This document shows, piece by piece, positions 19,479 to 28,312 of a stretch of DNA of 52,082 nucleotides. The DNA lies in NCBI GenBank assembly GCA_023489485.1, contig JAMDCU010000080.1, positions 935 to 53,016 of the forward strand. Reading direction: 5' to 3'. How positions within the stretch are numbered: position 1 is the first letter of the stretch; each line of letters begins with the position of its first letter. Source of the stretch: Chloroflexota bacterium. GTDB lineage: Bacteria; Chloroflexota; Anaerolineae; UBA4142. Position numbers and translations under genes: made by a program. The notes beneath the pieces were generated by a model that saw only the letters and a list, made by a program, of their open reading frames with translations, ran no database searches and was not told the DNA's origin.

Positions 19479-20336
19479 ATGATTCCAGGCCAGCGGATGC
19501 CGCTTTTGACTTTCAGCACTATACTTTTGCTGATCCTCCTATCAGTGGTGGCGATCATCCTCTTTTTCCTTCCCCTGTTGGATAGTGGCGTGCGGCTTGC
19601 GGTCATGGTGTTGAGCGTGTTACCTGTCATCGCCCTGGTCCTCCGCGACCGCGCCGAGCGGAGGAAATGGGACCTGGATATTCTCCGGCTGAATGCGATC
19701 ATCAACTCGTCGGACGATGCGATTATCGGCAAGACGCTGGACGGCGCGATTCTGACTTGGAATCGGGGTGCGGAGCGGCTGTTCGGTTATTCCGCCGATG
19801 AGGTCGTCGGCAAATCCGTCCAGATCATCTATCCGCCCGATCGCCTCGACGAATTTGGGCAGATCCTCGAGCGCATCCAGCGCGGCGAATCCACGGGCCC
19901 TTTTGACACGATCCGCGTCGCCAAGGACGGTCGGCGGATGGACGTTTCGATCAGCGAAAGCCTGATTCGGGACACCCAGGGCCGTGCGATCGGCGTGTCC
20001 AAGATCGTGCGCGACGCGACCGAGCGAAAGCGGGCCGAGGAGGCCGCCCGCTTTCTCGCCGAGGTGAACGACGTACTCGCCTCCTCGCTCGATTACGAGA
20101 CCACGCTCGCGAGCGTGGCACGTCTCGCGGTCCCCCAACTCGCGGATTGGTGCGCGGTGCACGTCACGGCGGAGGACGGCACGATTCAGCAATTGGCGCT
20201 TTCTCATGTGGACCCGGCGAAGGTGGAACTCGCGCGCGAACTCCAGCGCCGCTACCTCGAAGACCCTAATGTACCCTACAGTGTGTCGAATGTGGAACTC
20301 TCCCGCTATGCACTCGAACATGGGCTGATCGAATAG
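19479..20336 (+). CDS. Membrane PAS + partial GAF sensor protein without a kinase domain
   Basis: Two TMs; IINSSDDAIIGKTLDGAILTWNRGAERLFGYSADEVVGKSVQIIYPPDR (PAS); LASSLDYETTLASVARLAVPQLADWCAVHV (GAF start); stop after HGLIE. Confidence 0.8.
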   Translation: MIPGQRMPLLTFSTILLLILLSVVAIILFFLPLLDSGVRLAVMVLSVLPVIALVLRDRAERRKWDLDILRLNAIINSSDDAIIGKTLDGAILTWNRGAERLFGYSADEVVGKSVQIIYPPDRLDEFGQILERIQRGESTGPFDTIRVAKDGRRMDVSISESLIRDTQGRAIGVSKIVRDATERKRAEEAARFLAEVNDVLASSLDYETTLASVARLAVPQLADWCAVHVTAEDGTIQQLALSHVDPAKVELARELQRRYLEDPNVPYSVSNVELSRYALEHGLIE

Positions 20337-20379
20337 GTCCCCTGAAGTTCTTCGCCGGGTTATTCCCCATCGGACGCGT

Positions 20380-20469
20380 TGTCGTAATTAACGACGACGC
20401 GTTCGGTGTTTTTACGACAAGAACCAACGGGCTCGAGTGATTCCTTTTGCCGCCAAAGAGCGGTAAGGT
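20380..20469 (+). promoter_or_regulatory. Conserved promoter module copy M6 (upstream of response regulator)
   Basis: TGTCGTAATTAACGACG-N17-ACGACAAGAA..AGTGATTCCTTTT..TAAGGT. Confidence 0.8.
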
Positions 20470-20533
20470 ATGTTTGTGCTTCGAGTGGATCAGTCGGTAG
20501 GCGGCTTCCCAACCTGACTCTCAGAGTGACGCA

Positions 20534-20962
20534 ATGAAGGTATTTGTGGTCGATGATTCTACGGTGATACGCGAGCGATTGAAGCGACTGCTCGGCGAGG
20601 CGCCACAGGTCCAGGTGGTCGGCGAAGCGGCGGAGGCTCGAGTCGCGCTGGCCGCGATCCTCGACCAGAGACCGGACGTCGTTCTCCTCGATATCGACAT
20701 ACTCAAGGGGAATAGCATTGATGTGCTTAAAAGATTGAAACAAGAGCAGGCGGCTCCGGCGGTGATCATCCTAACTGACTATCCATTTCCAGAGTACCGC
20801 CAACTGTGCCTGGACGCGGGTGCGGATTTCTTTCTCGTTAAATCCACCGAATTCGAGCAAATCGTCCCCACCTTGCAGCGACTGAGCCAAAACCTATCGA
20901 AGCTGGCAAAAGAACAGCGCCGCCCAGGGACATGCAATAGGGGCGAGGACACTGGGCTTTGA
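20534..20962 (+). CDS. Receiver-only response regulator
   Basis: MKVFVVDDSTVIRERLKRLLGEAPQVQVVGEAAEARVALAAILDQRPDVVLLDIDILKGNSIDVLKRL; no output domain. Confidence 0.9.
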   Translation: MKVFVVDDSTVIRERLKRLLGEAPQVQVVGEAAEARVALAAILDQRPDVVLLDIDILKGNSIDVLKRLKQEQAAPAVIILTDYPFPEYRQLCLDAGADFFLVKSTEFEQIVPTLQRLSQNLSKLAKEQRRPGTCNRGEDTGL

Positions 20963-21080
20963 ACGCATTTGGATTACGGCAGAGGAAATCGAGCAGGTCG
21001 CTGCGGCGATCAAGTCCACGCACTCGCCCATCGCGCTCGGCTGAATTCTGAGAAACATCTGATGAGTAACAGGGGCTCCT

Positions 21081-21305
21081 ATGGATAGCCAAGAGCAAAA
21101 AGAATACCGCGCCCTCGTGCGCGGCGCCGCAACGTATATCTTGTTAGGCGATAAGAACCCTCCGACCAACGCCCTTGAACTGGTCCGGATCTACAACCTC
21201 GATCCGGCGATCATGAATGCGGATACGGGCGTTCTGCGGGAGAGCTGGCGCAGCCAGCAGGGGGTACCCCAATGGCCCCCTGGCTCGCTCAAGGAGCTAA
21301 AATGA
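21081..21305 (+). CDS. Hypothetical protein
   Basis: 74 aa ORF; ATGA overlap with the next ORF. Confidence 0.5.
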   Translation: MDSQEQKEYRALVRGAATYILLGDKNPPTNALELVRIYNLDPAIMNADTGVLRESWRSQQGVPQWPPGSLKELK

Positions 21306-21853
21306 CAAAGACATCCAGGTATGGATTCCAAACTGTGCAGGAAAGAGAAACCGAACAAAAGAACGAAGAGGAGGCAGGAAGACCGCTGCGAGAAAAGCGC
21401 ACGCGGATAGCCGTTGAAACGGCACAGAGAATCGGCCCGCTCATCCGGGACAGCCTCGCCGAATACTTTCGCAGCATGAACGCAAGCACGGTGGACGACA
21501 CCGGCGCAGAACAGGTCGCCCTCTTCAAAGAGGAAGCAGGGATCAGAGGACATACCTGGACAGCGTGGTCAAAGATCAAGACCGGCATCCACAGTGACTA
21601 TCGGGCGGATGGAGTGCATCTGCTGGATGAAGAGACCGCCTACACGATTACGGTCTCCCTGGTGGTCAACCACGACGGCCTCCCGCTCCTGCACATAGGC
21701 GACTATGCGAGGTCTAAACTGGTGGGTGGCTCGCCCGTCGTCGATTCGCATTTCCTCATGGAGATTCCCAGCCAGCTGGCAGGAGTGCTTGAAACCGAGA
21801 CGGGCATCAAGCAGGTGAGCCGAGCTGAGTTTCTAGACGCCCAAGTCCATTGA
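21302..21853 (+). CDS. Hypothetical protein
   Basis: MTKTSRYGFQTVQERE...; ATGA coupling with the upstream ORF. Confidence 0.5.
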   Translation: MTKTSRYGFQTVQERETEQKNEEEAGRPLREKRTRIAVETAQRIGPLIRDSLAEYFRSMNASTVDDTGAEQVALFKEEAGIRGHTWTAWSKIKTGIHSDYRADGVHLLDEETAYTITVSLVVNHDGLPLLHIGDYARSKLVGGSPVVDSHFLMEIPSQLAGVLETETGIKQVSRAEFLDAQVH

Positions 21854-22019
21854 GATGGCACAGGTCAAGAAAGAAAGCATGTCAATGGATGAAATCTCGA
21901 CCTTTCGTAATTGGATTACTGGATGGAATCGGCACCCCTGGGCCCAGGTCTTGGGACCTCTCAGCACACCGTATTCCGTTATGATCCATCGCACCACTTG
22001 CACACCGGAATCGACAAGA

Positions 22020-22210
22020 TAAAACTAACCAAGAACCTCGCGATGCTCTTGCTGGCTGTCTTGCTCGCCTTGACCGGGATACTGCTAGTGGTCCATGCTG
22101 CCATTCCGGACATAGGTGTGATTCTTGCTATTCTCGCAATCGCGGCAGGTATCCCTGTCGTCCTGGACCGTGAGGGAGAAACAAAAAACAAAAGCCAACA
22201 CATTCCCTAA
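22020..22210 (+). pseudogene. Paralogue of the 13240 small membrane protein with ATG->ATA at the start
   Basis: IKLTKNLAMLLLAVLLALTGILLVVHAAIPDIGVILAILAIAAGIPVV; start position reads ATA. Confidence 0.55.
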
Positions 22211-22396
22211 TTTCTATCTCGAACATGGACGGGGCTTGCGGGACACGCTCCCGCGCTGGATACGTCCTCATGTTCCCTTTCAAAACACCGATTCCTTTGT
22301 GGAAAAGCCCTTGCCCGATTCGGACGGAGTGTACACATGGACCCTGGACAATCCATGTGCTGAAAAGGGGGGGAGCGCGGTAGAGGAGAAAACCTG

Positions 22397-23092
22397 GTGC
22401 CACAGACACCCCACATCGAGCGCCATTTCACAGGGTCCGCAAACGTCAGAGACATTGTGATTGGAATGTCTGACGGATTGACCGTCCCGTTCGCCTTGGC
22501 GGCCGGTTTGTCCGGTGCCATTGATACCACCAGTATCATTGTGACTGCAGGCCTGGCCGAAATCGCGGCCGGTTCCATTGCCATGGGACTGGGCGGTTAC
22601 TTGGCGGCCAAGAGTGATGCGGAACACTACTTGAGCGAGAGGGCAAGAGAACAATTGGAGGTTATTGAAAAGCCAGAGGTTGAAGCGAGCGAAGTGGCCC
22701 AAGTATTCCAATCTTATGGCCTAACGATCGGCGAGAGCAAACCCGTTGTGGATGCGCTGAGAAAAACGCCAGTAGCGTGGGTTGACTTTATGATGCGCTT
22801 TGAACTGGGTCTTGAGAAACCCGATCCCAAGCGCGCGCTGATCAGCGCCGTAACGATTGCGGGCGCTTACATAGCTGGAGGCTTTGTCCCACTCGGTCCT
22901 TACCTGGCTCTTTCAAAAGCAAGCGCGGCACTCCCTATATCCGTTATCACGACCCTGATCGCGCTGGCTATTTTTGGCTACGTCAAAGGCCGTTTCACGG
23001 GCGCACCACCCATCCGCAGCGGGATTCAAACGGTGCTGATCGGTGGGTTGGCGGCGACCGCGGCGTTCTTGATCGCGCGAGCCATTTCGTGA
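22397..23092 (+). CDS. VIT1/CCC1 family transporter
   Basis: NVRDIVIGMSDGLTVPFALAAGLSGAIDTTSIIVTAGLAEIAAGSIAMGLGGYLAAKSDAEHY. Confidence 0.85.
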   Translation: MPQTPHIERHFTGSANVRDIVIGMSDGLTVPFALAAGLSGAIDTTSIIVTAGLAEIAAGSIAMGLGGYLAAKSDAEHYLSERAREQLEVIEKPEVEASEVAQVFQSYGLTIGESKPVVDALRKTPVAWVDFMMRFELGLEKPDPKRALISAVTIAGAYIAGGFVPLGPYLALSKASAALPISVITTLIALAIFGYVKGRFTGAPPIRSGIQTVLIGGLAATAAFLIARAIS

Positions 23093-23165
23093 TGGCTCAA
23101 ACCTTCATGGAGCCTTTGCGTGAGTGGAATCAAAAAGACGCTCCATGCGTCTACTGGCGACGGGC

Positions 23166-23420
23166 TAGTTCGAAGCCGCCGAACAGCAAAAGCTGGCGAT
23201 CATCCAGCGCGCGGAAGGGGAACCCGAAGCGGTGATTCAAGTGGCCCAAGGCAAGGCGGAAGCCATCGCCTGGTCAACGAGGCTGCCGAGCAGTACTTTG
23301 TCGGCAACGCGCAGGTTCTTAAGCAAATGGAGATGATCGAAAACTCGCTGCGCCAGAACGCCAAGATCGTCATTGCGGAGCACGGCATCAGTTCTACCTT
23401 GCTGCTGGGGAGTCTGCCCG
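23166..23420 (+). pseudogene. SPFH/band-7 (prohibitin-like) protein C-terminal fragment
   Basis: EAAEQQKLAIIQRAEGEPEAVIQVAQGKAEAI / (frameshift) LVNEAAEQYFVGNAQVLKQMEMIENSLRQNAKIVIAEHGISSTLLLG. Confidence 0.65.
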
Positions 23421-23475
23421 TCAGCGTGTCGAGCGAGAAAGACGCACGACAAGCCCTCCGATTTGAATTGAGCGC

Positions 23476-23722
23476 TTGCCGCACCTCCGGCGGCCCCATG
23501 TCCCCATTGCACTGCAGACCTGTCCCCCCAAACCGTCGCCGCTGCCGCTCGCGCGCCTTTTCCATCCCCTCCGTTTCACTTCGGGGACGCTTCGCAGCCC
23601 CCTCCCGAATCTGGGCTGAACTCTCCCCCAGACGGTCCCCCGCCAGCTTTTCGTAATCCACCCGCGGCACTGTCGTAGATCCCCGAAGCGCAGCGAAGGG
23701 GATGAATGTCAATCCGGTCGAG
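23476..23722 (-). pseudogene. comM/yifB fragment, copy 2, with two palindromic insertions
   Basis: VPRVDYEKLAGDRLGESSAQIREGAAKRPRSETEGMEKARERQRRRFGGTGLQCNGDMGPPEVR; aligns with 25045-25240. Confidence 0.8.
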
Positions 23723-23842
23723 TCGAAGATCCCTGAGGCATAGCACGTTGTGCAATATCCCATATTCGAGAGCTGGTGATCAACAGAGTAGGATCCAATT
23801 GGTTCCAAGCATAACAGAGCATCGGGAAGTAATCGGGAAATG

Positions 23843-23870
23843 AAAAGACCTGTAGAAGCCACAGGTCTTT
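23843..23870. terminator. Terminator-like hairpin
   Basis: AAAGACCTGT-N7-ACAGGTCTTT. Confidence 0.55.
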
Positions 23871-23897
23871 GTGAGGTGGCGAACCGGAATCACTTTT

Positions 23898-24010
23898 ACC
23901 GCTTGTCCTTCGTCGTCTCCAGCGCGTAGGTGATCGCCTGTTCCGGCGTCATCCTGCATCCTTGGTCCCACGCCGCGTCGAAAGCAGCCTCGCGCGGCGG
24001 ACAACGGCAT
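23898..24010 (-). pseudogene. LuxR/cyclase-type regulator C-terminal remnant
   Basis: REAAFDAAWDQGCRMTPEQAITYALETTKDKR. Confidence 0.4.
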
Positions 24011-24215
24011 TCCTTCATCCGATAGGGCAATCCCGCGCGACCTCAAGTCGCTGGGGAATACCTGCTGCTCAAAGAATATTATCGATCCGATTTTCCGAAC
24101 GACCCCACCCACCTGTGCGACGGGTCCAGCCCGTTGCCACGCGCCCGGGCAGACCGGGCGAGTAAGCGGAATAGTTTCCATCCGCTTTTTCAATCACCAT
24201 GAGGAAACGCCGCAT

Positions 24216-24431
24216 TTATGACGCCGCCACAGTCTCGAACGCTACCTGTAAGTGTGCTGACTTGCCCACGATGAAATTCAGTTTCTCAAATCCTATGACC
24301 TGCCCAGCTTTGTCTTTTATCAAGACCACTTCCTCACCCGTCTCCTCCGCAATGTGCTCGTCCTGCGGATTGCCAAACCAGACCGTGAGAGTGTTGCCAA
24401 CCTGATCGTAGTAGACCTTCACTTGGGCCAT
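24216..24431 (-). CDS. DUF2283 family protein
   Basis: MAQVKVYYDQVGNTLTVWFGNPQDEHIAEETGEEVVLIKDKAGQVIGFEKLNFI. Confidence 0.75.
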   Translation of the reverse strand: MAQVKVYYDQVGNTLTVWFGNPQDEHIAEETGEEVVLIKDKAGQVIGFEKLNFIVGKSAHLQVAFETVAAS

Positions 24432-24751
24432 ATCCGTACTCCTTCCTTTATTGCATCGGTGGGATACGTCGTGATCAGAAACCCCTCACCATCCAAACGT
24501 CTTGACACGGCACATACCCAACGCTGCACGCGTTCCGCCTTGTAGAACAAGTATACATGTGGATCGGTCTTGCTCAAGCGCACCTCGTCCGGATTCCGCA
24601 ATGCGTCTTGAACGTCGTTCTCCCGGCCAGTCATGACAGGGTGCTTGACCGTAGTAATCAAGCTCCAATAGGCGCGTGTTACGCGCACGCGGAACCCCAG
24701 CGGAGTCTCGGCTTCGAAGAATAAATCGCCCGCAAGCAACTCGTCCGTCAT
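24419..24751 (-). CDS. DUF4258-like protein, overlapping the DUF2283 gene
   Basis: TTVKHPVMTGRENDVQDALRNPDEVRLSKTDPHVYLFYKAERVQRWVCAVSRRLDGEGFLITTYPTDAIKEG. Confidence 0.55.
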   Translation of the reverse strand: MTDELLAGDLFFEAETPLGFRVRVTRAYWSLITTVKHPVMTGRENDVQDALRNPDEVRLSKTDPHVYLFYKAERVQRWVCAVSRRLDGEGFLITTYPTDAIKEGVRIWPK

Positions 24752-24855
24752 ATCTCTATTCTACCCCAGTTCATTCTGCGTGAAAAGCCCAACATCACTC
24801 TATCACCTGATCACCTGCCCCTTTCGACTACCCGACCATCCAACTATCACGCTGT

Positions 24856-25440
24856 CTACACCATCCTTCGCGGCCGATACTGAATCGCCTCGGCGAGGTG
24901 CGGCGTCTCGATCTGCTCGCACTCTGCCAGGTCCGCAATCGTCCGCGCCAGCTTCAAAATGCGATGAAATGCCCGGGCGCTCAGCTGCATCTGCTGCATG
25001 GCCGCCTTCAACAGACTCCGCCCCGTCGCATCGATCCCACAATGCTGCCGCACCTCCGACGGCCCCATGTCCCCATTGCACTGCAGACCTGTCCCCCCAA
25101 ACCGCCGCCGCTGCCGCTCGCGCGCCTTTTCCACCCGCTCTCGAATCTTGGCTGAACTCTCCCCCAGACGGTCCCCCGCCAGCTTTTCGTAATCTACCCG
25201 CGGTACTTCAATATGAATATCGATCCGGTCGAGGAGCGGCCCACTGATCCGTTTCTGATAGCGCAGAACGGTGCCGAGGCTACAGGTGCACTCTTTGACC
25301 GGGTCGCCATAATAGCCGCACGGACAGGGATTGGCAGCGGCCACGAGCATGAAATTGGCCGGGAAGGTGAGCGTCCCCTGGGCTCGACTAATGGTCACCA
25401 CGCGATCTTCCAACAGCGTACTTTGGTCACTACTTCTATT
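24856..25440 (-). pseudogene. comM/yifB Mg-chelatase-like ATPase, 5'-truncated, copy 3 (longest)
   Basis: [80 protein letters not shown]...LSARAFHRILKLARTIADLAECEQIETPHLAEAIQYRPRR. Confidence 0.85.
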
Positions 25441-25599
25441 GTATCGACAAGAACATAATAACAGCAATCGCTGAATTCGTACAAACATGTAAGCCATATC
25501 AAGCGACTCGAGTTTGTACCCATTAACGTCCGGATCACGCGAAGAGGGATCGCAGATAGTGGGAACCTGTTATCTCTCTTCGCGCCGCCTCCTACAAGC

Positions 25600-25624
25600 G
25601 CGGGTTCGAATCCCGTCGCTCCCG
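25600..25624 (+). pseudogene. tRNA 3'-end remnant (T-arm + acceptor 3' strand)
   Basis: GCGGG-TTCGAAT-CCCGT-CGCTCCCG. Confidence 0.45.
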
Positions 25625-25732
25625 TCCGAACACTTGTTCTAATTTGCGCTATTGGGTAAACGTTCTCTTTTCGAAGGATCCTGGGAAGAAAAATCTCCCC
25701 AGGATTTGTTTTGTCCGTCGAGCCTGGTTCTG

Positions 25733-27253
25733 CTATTGGCTCTCGAGTTTGGGCGACGATAACTTGATGCGAACCTGGGTCTTGAGATTTCGCAGACGAT
25801 ACCCAGGATTGATGCCCCTATCATCCTCCTTAGCCCACCCGAGCCCCAAGATAACCCGGGAAAGGTCGACGGATGTTTGGATCTCGATCAGTTCTCGTTC
25901 TTGAAGTGTGAGTCGAACAATCGCCGTCTGCAGCAGCCTTTTCTGTTCGATCATATTCCTAGCTCCGTGCCAGTTCGCCGCGAAATGGGCTATCTGGCCC
26001 AATTCTCGCAACTTTAATTCTTCTTCTGCCGATAGCCGCTTGCCTCGCTTGACCCTGACCCGGTACTGTTTTCTCCAATCTTCCGGCCAATGGAACTGAG
26101 AGAAAAATGCCACGACTTGGTTCTCGATTTCCTCCGCATTGATGCTCGGTTGGTGACACAAGTCGCCGTCGTGACCGAGCGGCGTGGTGCAGTAGTACCG
26201 CCGCTCCGCATGTCGGAAGAGCCCAACCATCCGTCGGCCACACTGCGAACAATAAAGAAAGCCAGACAGCGGATAGTTCCGCCGAGTTCTCAAGGCACTA
26301 GAGCGTGGCCGGTTGCCCAAGAGTTGACGCACCCACTGACATCGCTCATACGACTCGCGGCTAACCAGCGCAGGATGGACGCCTTGCGCCCAGAAGGTCA
26401 CGGCATTCCGTTTGAGTCTCTTTCCTCGAGCAGTCTTTCCATAATCGGGCAGTTGACCGGTGTAGAAGGGACGGCTCAGTATCTCGCGCACGGTGTCGCG
26501 ATGGAGCGGCTGAGGTCCGCCGCGACTGACCCAGCGTTTGGATCGAAAATGGCAGAGGGATCCATCCGGGAGGTGCAATTCGTAAGCGTTGAGTTTGGCC
26601 GCGAGCGATGCATCACTGAAAATGCCTTGTTCGTACCATTCATAAGCAAGCCGAACGGCGTGGCTTTCGATGGGATGAGCGATGAGGTGATTTCGACTGG
26701 AACAATCGGGATGGCCGAAATTGGGGCAATAGTCCTTGCCATTGACATCGGTGCAGTGGGAGCACAAGCCATTGCAATAGCCGAGGGGGATGCTGCCGTT
26801 CCAGAAACCTTTGCGGGCGCGGGCTTGTTTACCTCGGATGGTTTCTGCGCGCAGTTTATCGATGAAGATTTCAGCGAGTGTGCCGAGGACGGCGAGGACC
26901 AATTTCCCCCACGGGGTAGTAAAATCAAGGTTTTCGGTGATAGAAATAAAGGTGACTTGGTGTTGGTGCAAGTGATGAAGAGCGGCGAGCAAGCCGCTCA
27001 GGTCGCGGTAAAAGCGGTCAATGGCATGCACAATGACGACATCAAAGTCGTGCTGTTCAGAACGCGCCATTAAAGTCTGGAGCGCGGGACGAGCAGAGAG
27101 CGTACCAGAAAGACCGGCATCACAGAAGATCTCGCCCAGCGACCAGCCTTTGGCGCGGACGAAATCGGTGATGAGAGTGCGCTGAGCGTCGAGACTGTGG
27201 CCCGTCTCGATTTGCATTTCGGACGAGACGCGAATGTAACCTACGGCTCTCAT
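25733..27253 (-). CDS. Large serine recombinase (resolvase + recombinase + zinc ribbon)
   Basis: MRAVGYIRVSSEMQIETGHSLDAQRTLITDFVRAKGW...DVVIVHAIDRFYRDL...FLYCSQCGRRMVG. Confidence 0.95.
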   Translation of the reverse strand: MRAVGYIRVSSEMQIETGHSLDAQRTLITDFVRAKGWSLGEIFCDAGLSGTLSARPALQTLMARSEQHDFDVVIVHAIDRFYRDLSGLLAALHHLHQHQVTFISITENLDFTTPWGKLVLAVLGTLAEIFIDKLRAETIRGKQARARKGFWNGSIPLGYCNGLCSHCTDVNGKDYCPNFGHPDCSSRNHLIAHPIESHAVRLAYEWYEQGIFSDASLAAKLNAYELHLPDGSLCHFRSKRWVSRGGPQPLHRDTVREILSRPFYTGQLPDYGKTARGKRLKRNAVTFWAQGVHPALVSRESYERCQWVRQLLGNRPRSSALRTRRNYPLSGFLYCSQCGRRMVGLFRHAERRYYCTTPLGHDGDLCHQPSINAEEIENQVVAFFSQFHWPEDWRKQYRVRVKRGKRLSAEEELKLRELGQIAHFAANWHGARNMIEQKRLLQTAIVRLTLQERELIEIQTSVDLSRVILGLGWAKEDDRGINPGYRLRNLKTQVRIKLSSPKLESQ

Positions 27254-27461
27254 TAGGAATACCTCCACAGACAGAAGATTCGTGCGGACTAGCTGCACGT
27301 AAAGGGATGATAACCATTTGGCGGCAGTAATTGTCTGTGAGCGAATAGCGACCTGAGATGGATGAGAGGCAACAAGCGTTTGAAACACAAGAGCAAAGGT
27401 GCTATATTTCAGTGCCGAGCCTGGATTCGGTCTTGGCTGAGCCCCTCTGGTAAGGAGATAC

Positions 27462-27911
27462 ATGACCACGAAGAAATCCAAGACGGCATCGAGGAGACTG
27501 CGGAAAGGCACAAGTCTAGCCGCTCGAAAGTCAGGCGGGCGAAGCTTACAAACGGTGGTCGGCCCCGAGGTGTATCAGACTTGGGTGAGCATGTTGCGTA
27601 TATTGGCCCCCGACGGGCGGACACACCGACTGGCACCTCTCCTAGCCGCCATGCTGCAATATGCTGCCTCCATCGCTGAAATTACTGCGGACGATGAGAT
27701 CAAAGAGCGCTCCCTGATCCAGTCCCTCCGGGACTCATCCCAGGTCTCCGACCCTTCAGAGGTAAGAGAGTTGCTTCACGATGCCGTGACGCAACTTTTC
27801 CAGGATGCGCGGGTGGAGTTTTGGCGGATGAGCGCTCGAGGGCAATCTTATAGCATCGCAGACGATGCATATTCCGAGTATGTTCACTGGTTTGATTTGC
27901 CATGGGAATGA
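27462..27911 (+). CDS. Hypothetical protein
   Basis: 149 aa ORF overlapping the next ORF. Confidence 0.5.
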   Translation: MTTKKSKTASRRLRKGTSLAARKSGGRSLQTVVGPEVYQTWVSMLRILAPDGRTHRLAPLLAAMLQYAASIAEITADDEIKERSLIQSLRDSSQVSDPSEVRELLHDAVTQLFQDARVEFWRMSARGQSYSIADDAYSEYVHWFDLPWE

Positions 27912-28285
27912 GAACAAGTAAGACGGTTGTAACCAGCGCACGGAATCTTGTCGGTCGCTGGCGGATTACAGAGCTGTCAGAACTCGACGGGGCCTATTTC
28001 AAGGACAGTGGTGAACCCCCGTTCATTTCGTTTCACTCGAACAAGTATGGCGCGGTGCGCGGCGAGTACCACTTTGGGCTTTCGGATGGGAATTTTGATG
28101 GCGAGATTCGCGAGTTCGGGGGGGAAGCGGTGCTGCTGTTTGGCTTCGAGGGGTCGGACGAAATGGACGAGGTGCACGGCGCGGGGTGGGCGCAGCTCAC
28201 AGAACGGGACCGACTCGAAGGTGAGTTCCCCGATATCTATGGTCGGTTTGTGGCCACGCGTGAACGCAAGTCATCCCCTGCATGA
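27902..28285 (+). CDS. Hypothetical protein
   Basis: LVGRWRITELSELDGAYFKDSGEPPFISFHSNKYGAVRGEYHFGLSDG. Confidence 0.55.
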   Translation: MGMRTSKTVVTSARNLVGRWRITELSELDGAYFKDSGEPPFISFHSNKYGAVRGEYHFGLSDGNFDGEIREFGGEAVLLFGFEGSDEMDEVHGAGWAQLTERDRLEGEFPDIYGRFVATRERKSSPA

Positions 28286-28312
28286 CCTTCAAGAAGCACG
28301 AGGAAATGATCA

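Noticed and set aside
24856-25440. Treating the comM copy 3 as an intact gene
   Set aside because: Starts at the AAA+ core (LEDRVV); the N-terminal half including Walker A is missing, with foreign sequence upstream.
26090-27073. 327-aa plus-strand ORF opposite the serine recombinase
   Set aside because: Antisense of a clear recombinase gene.
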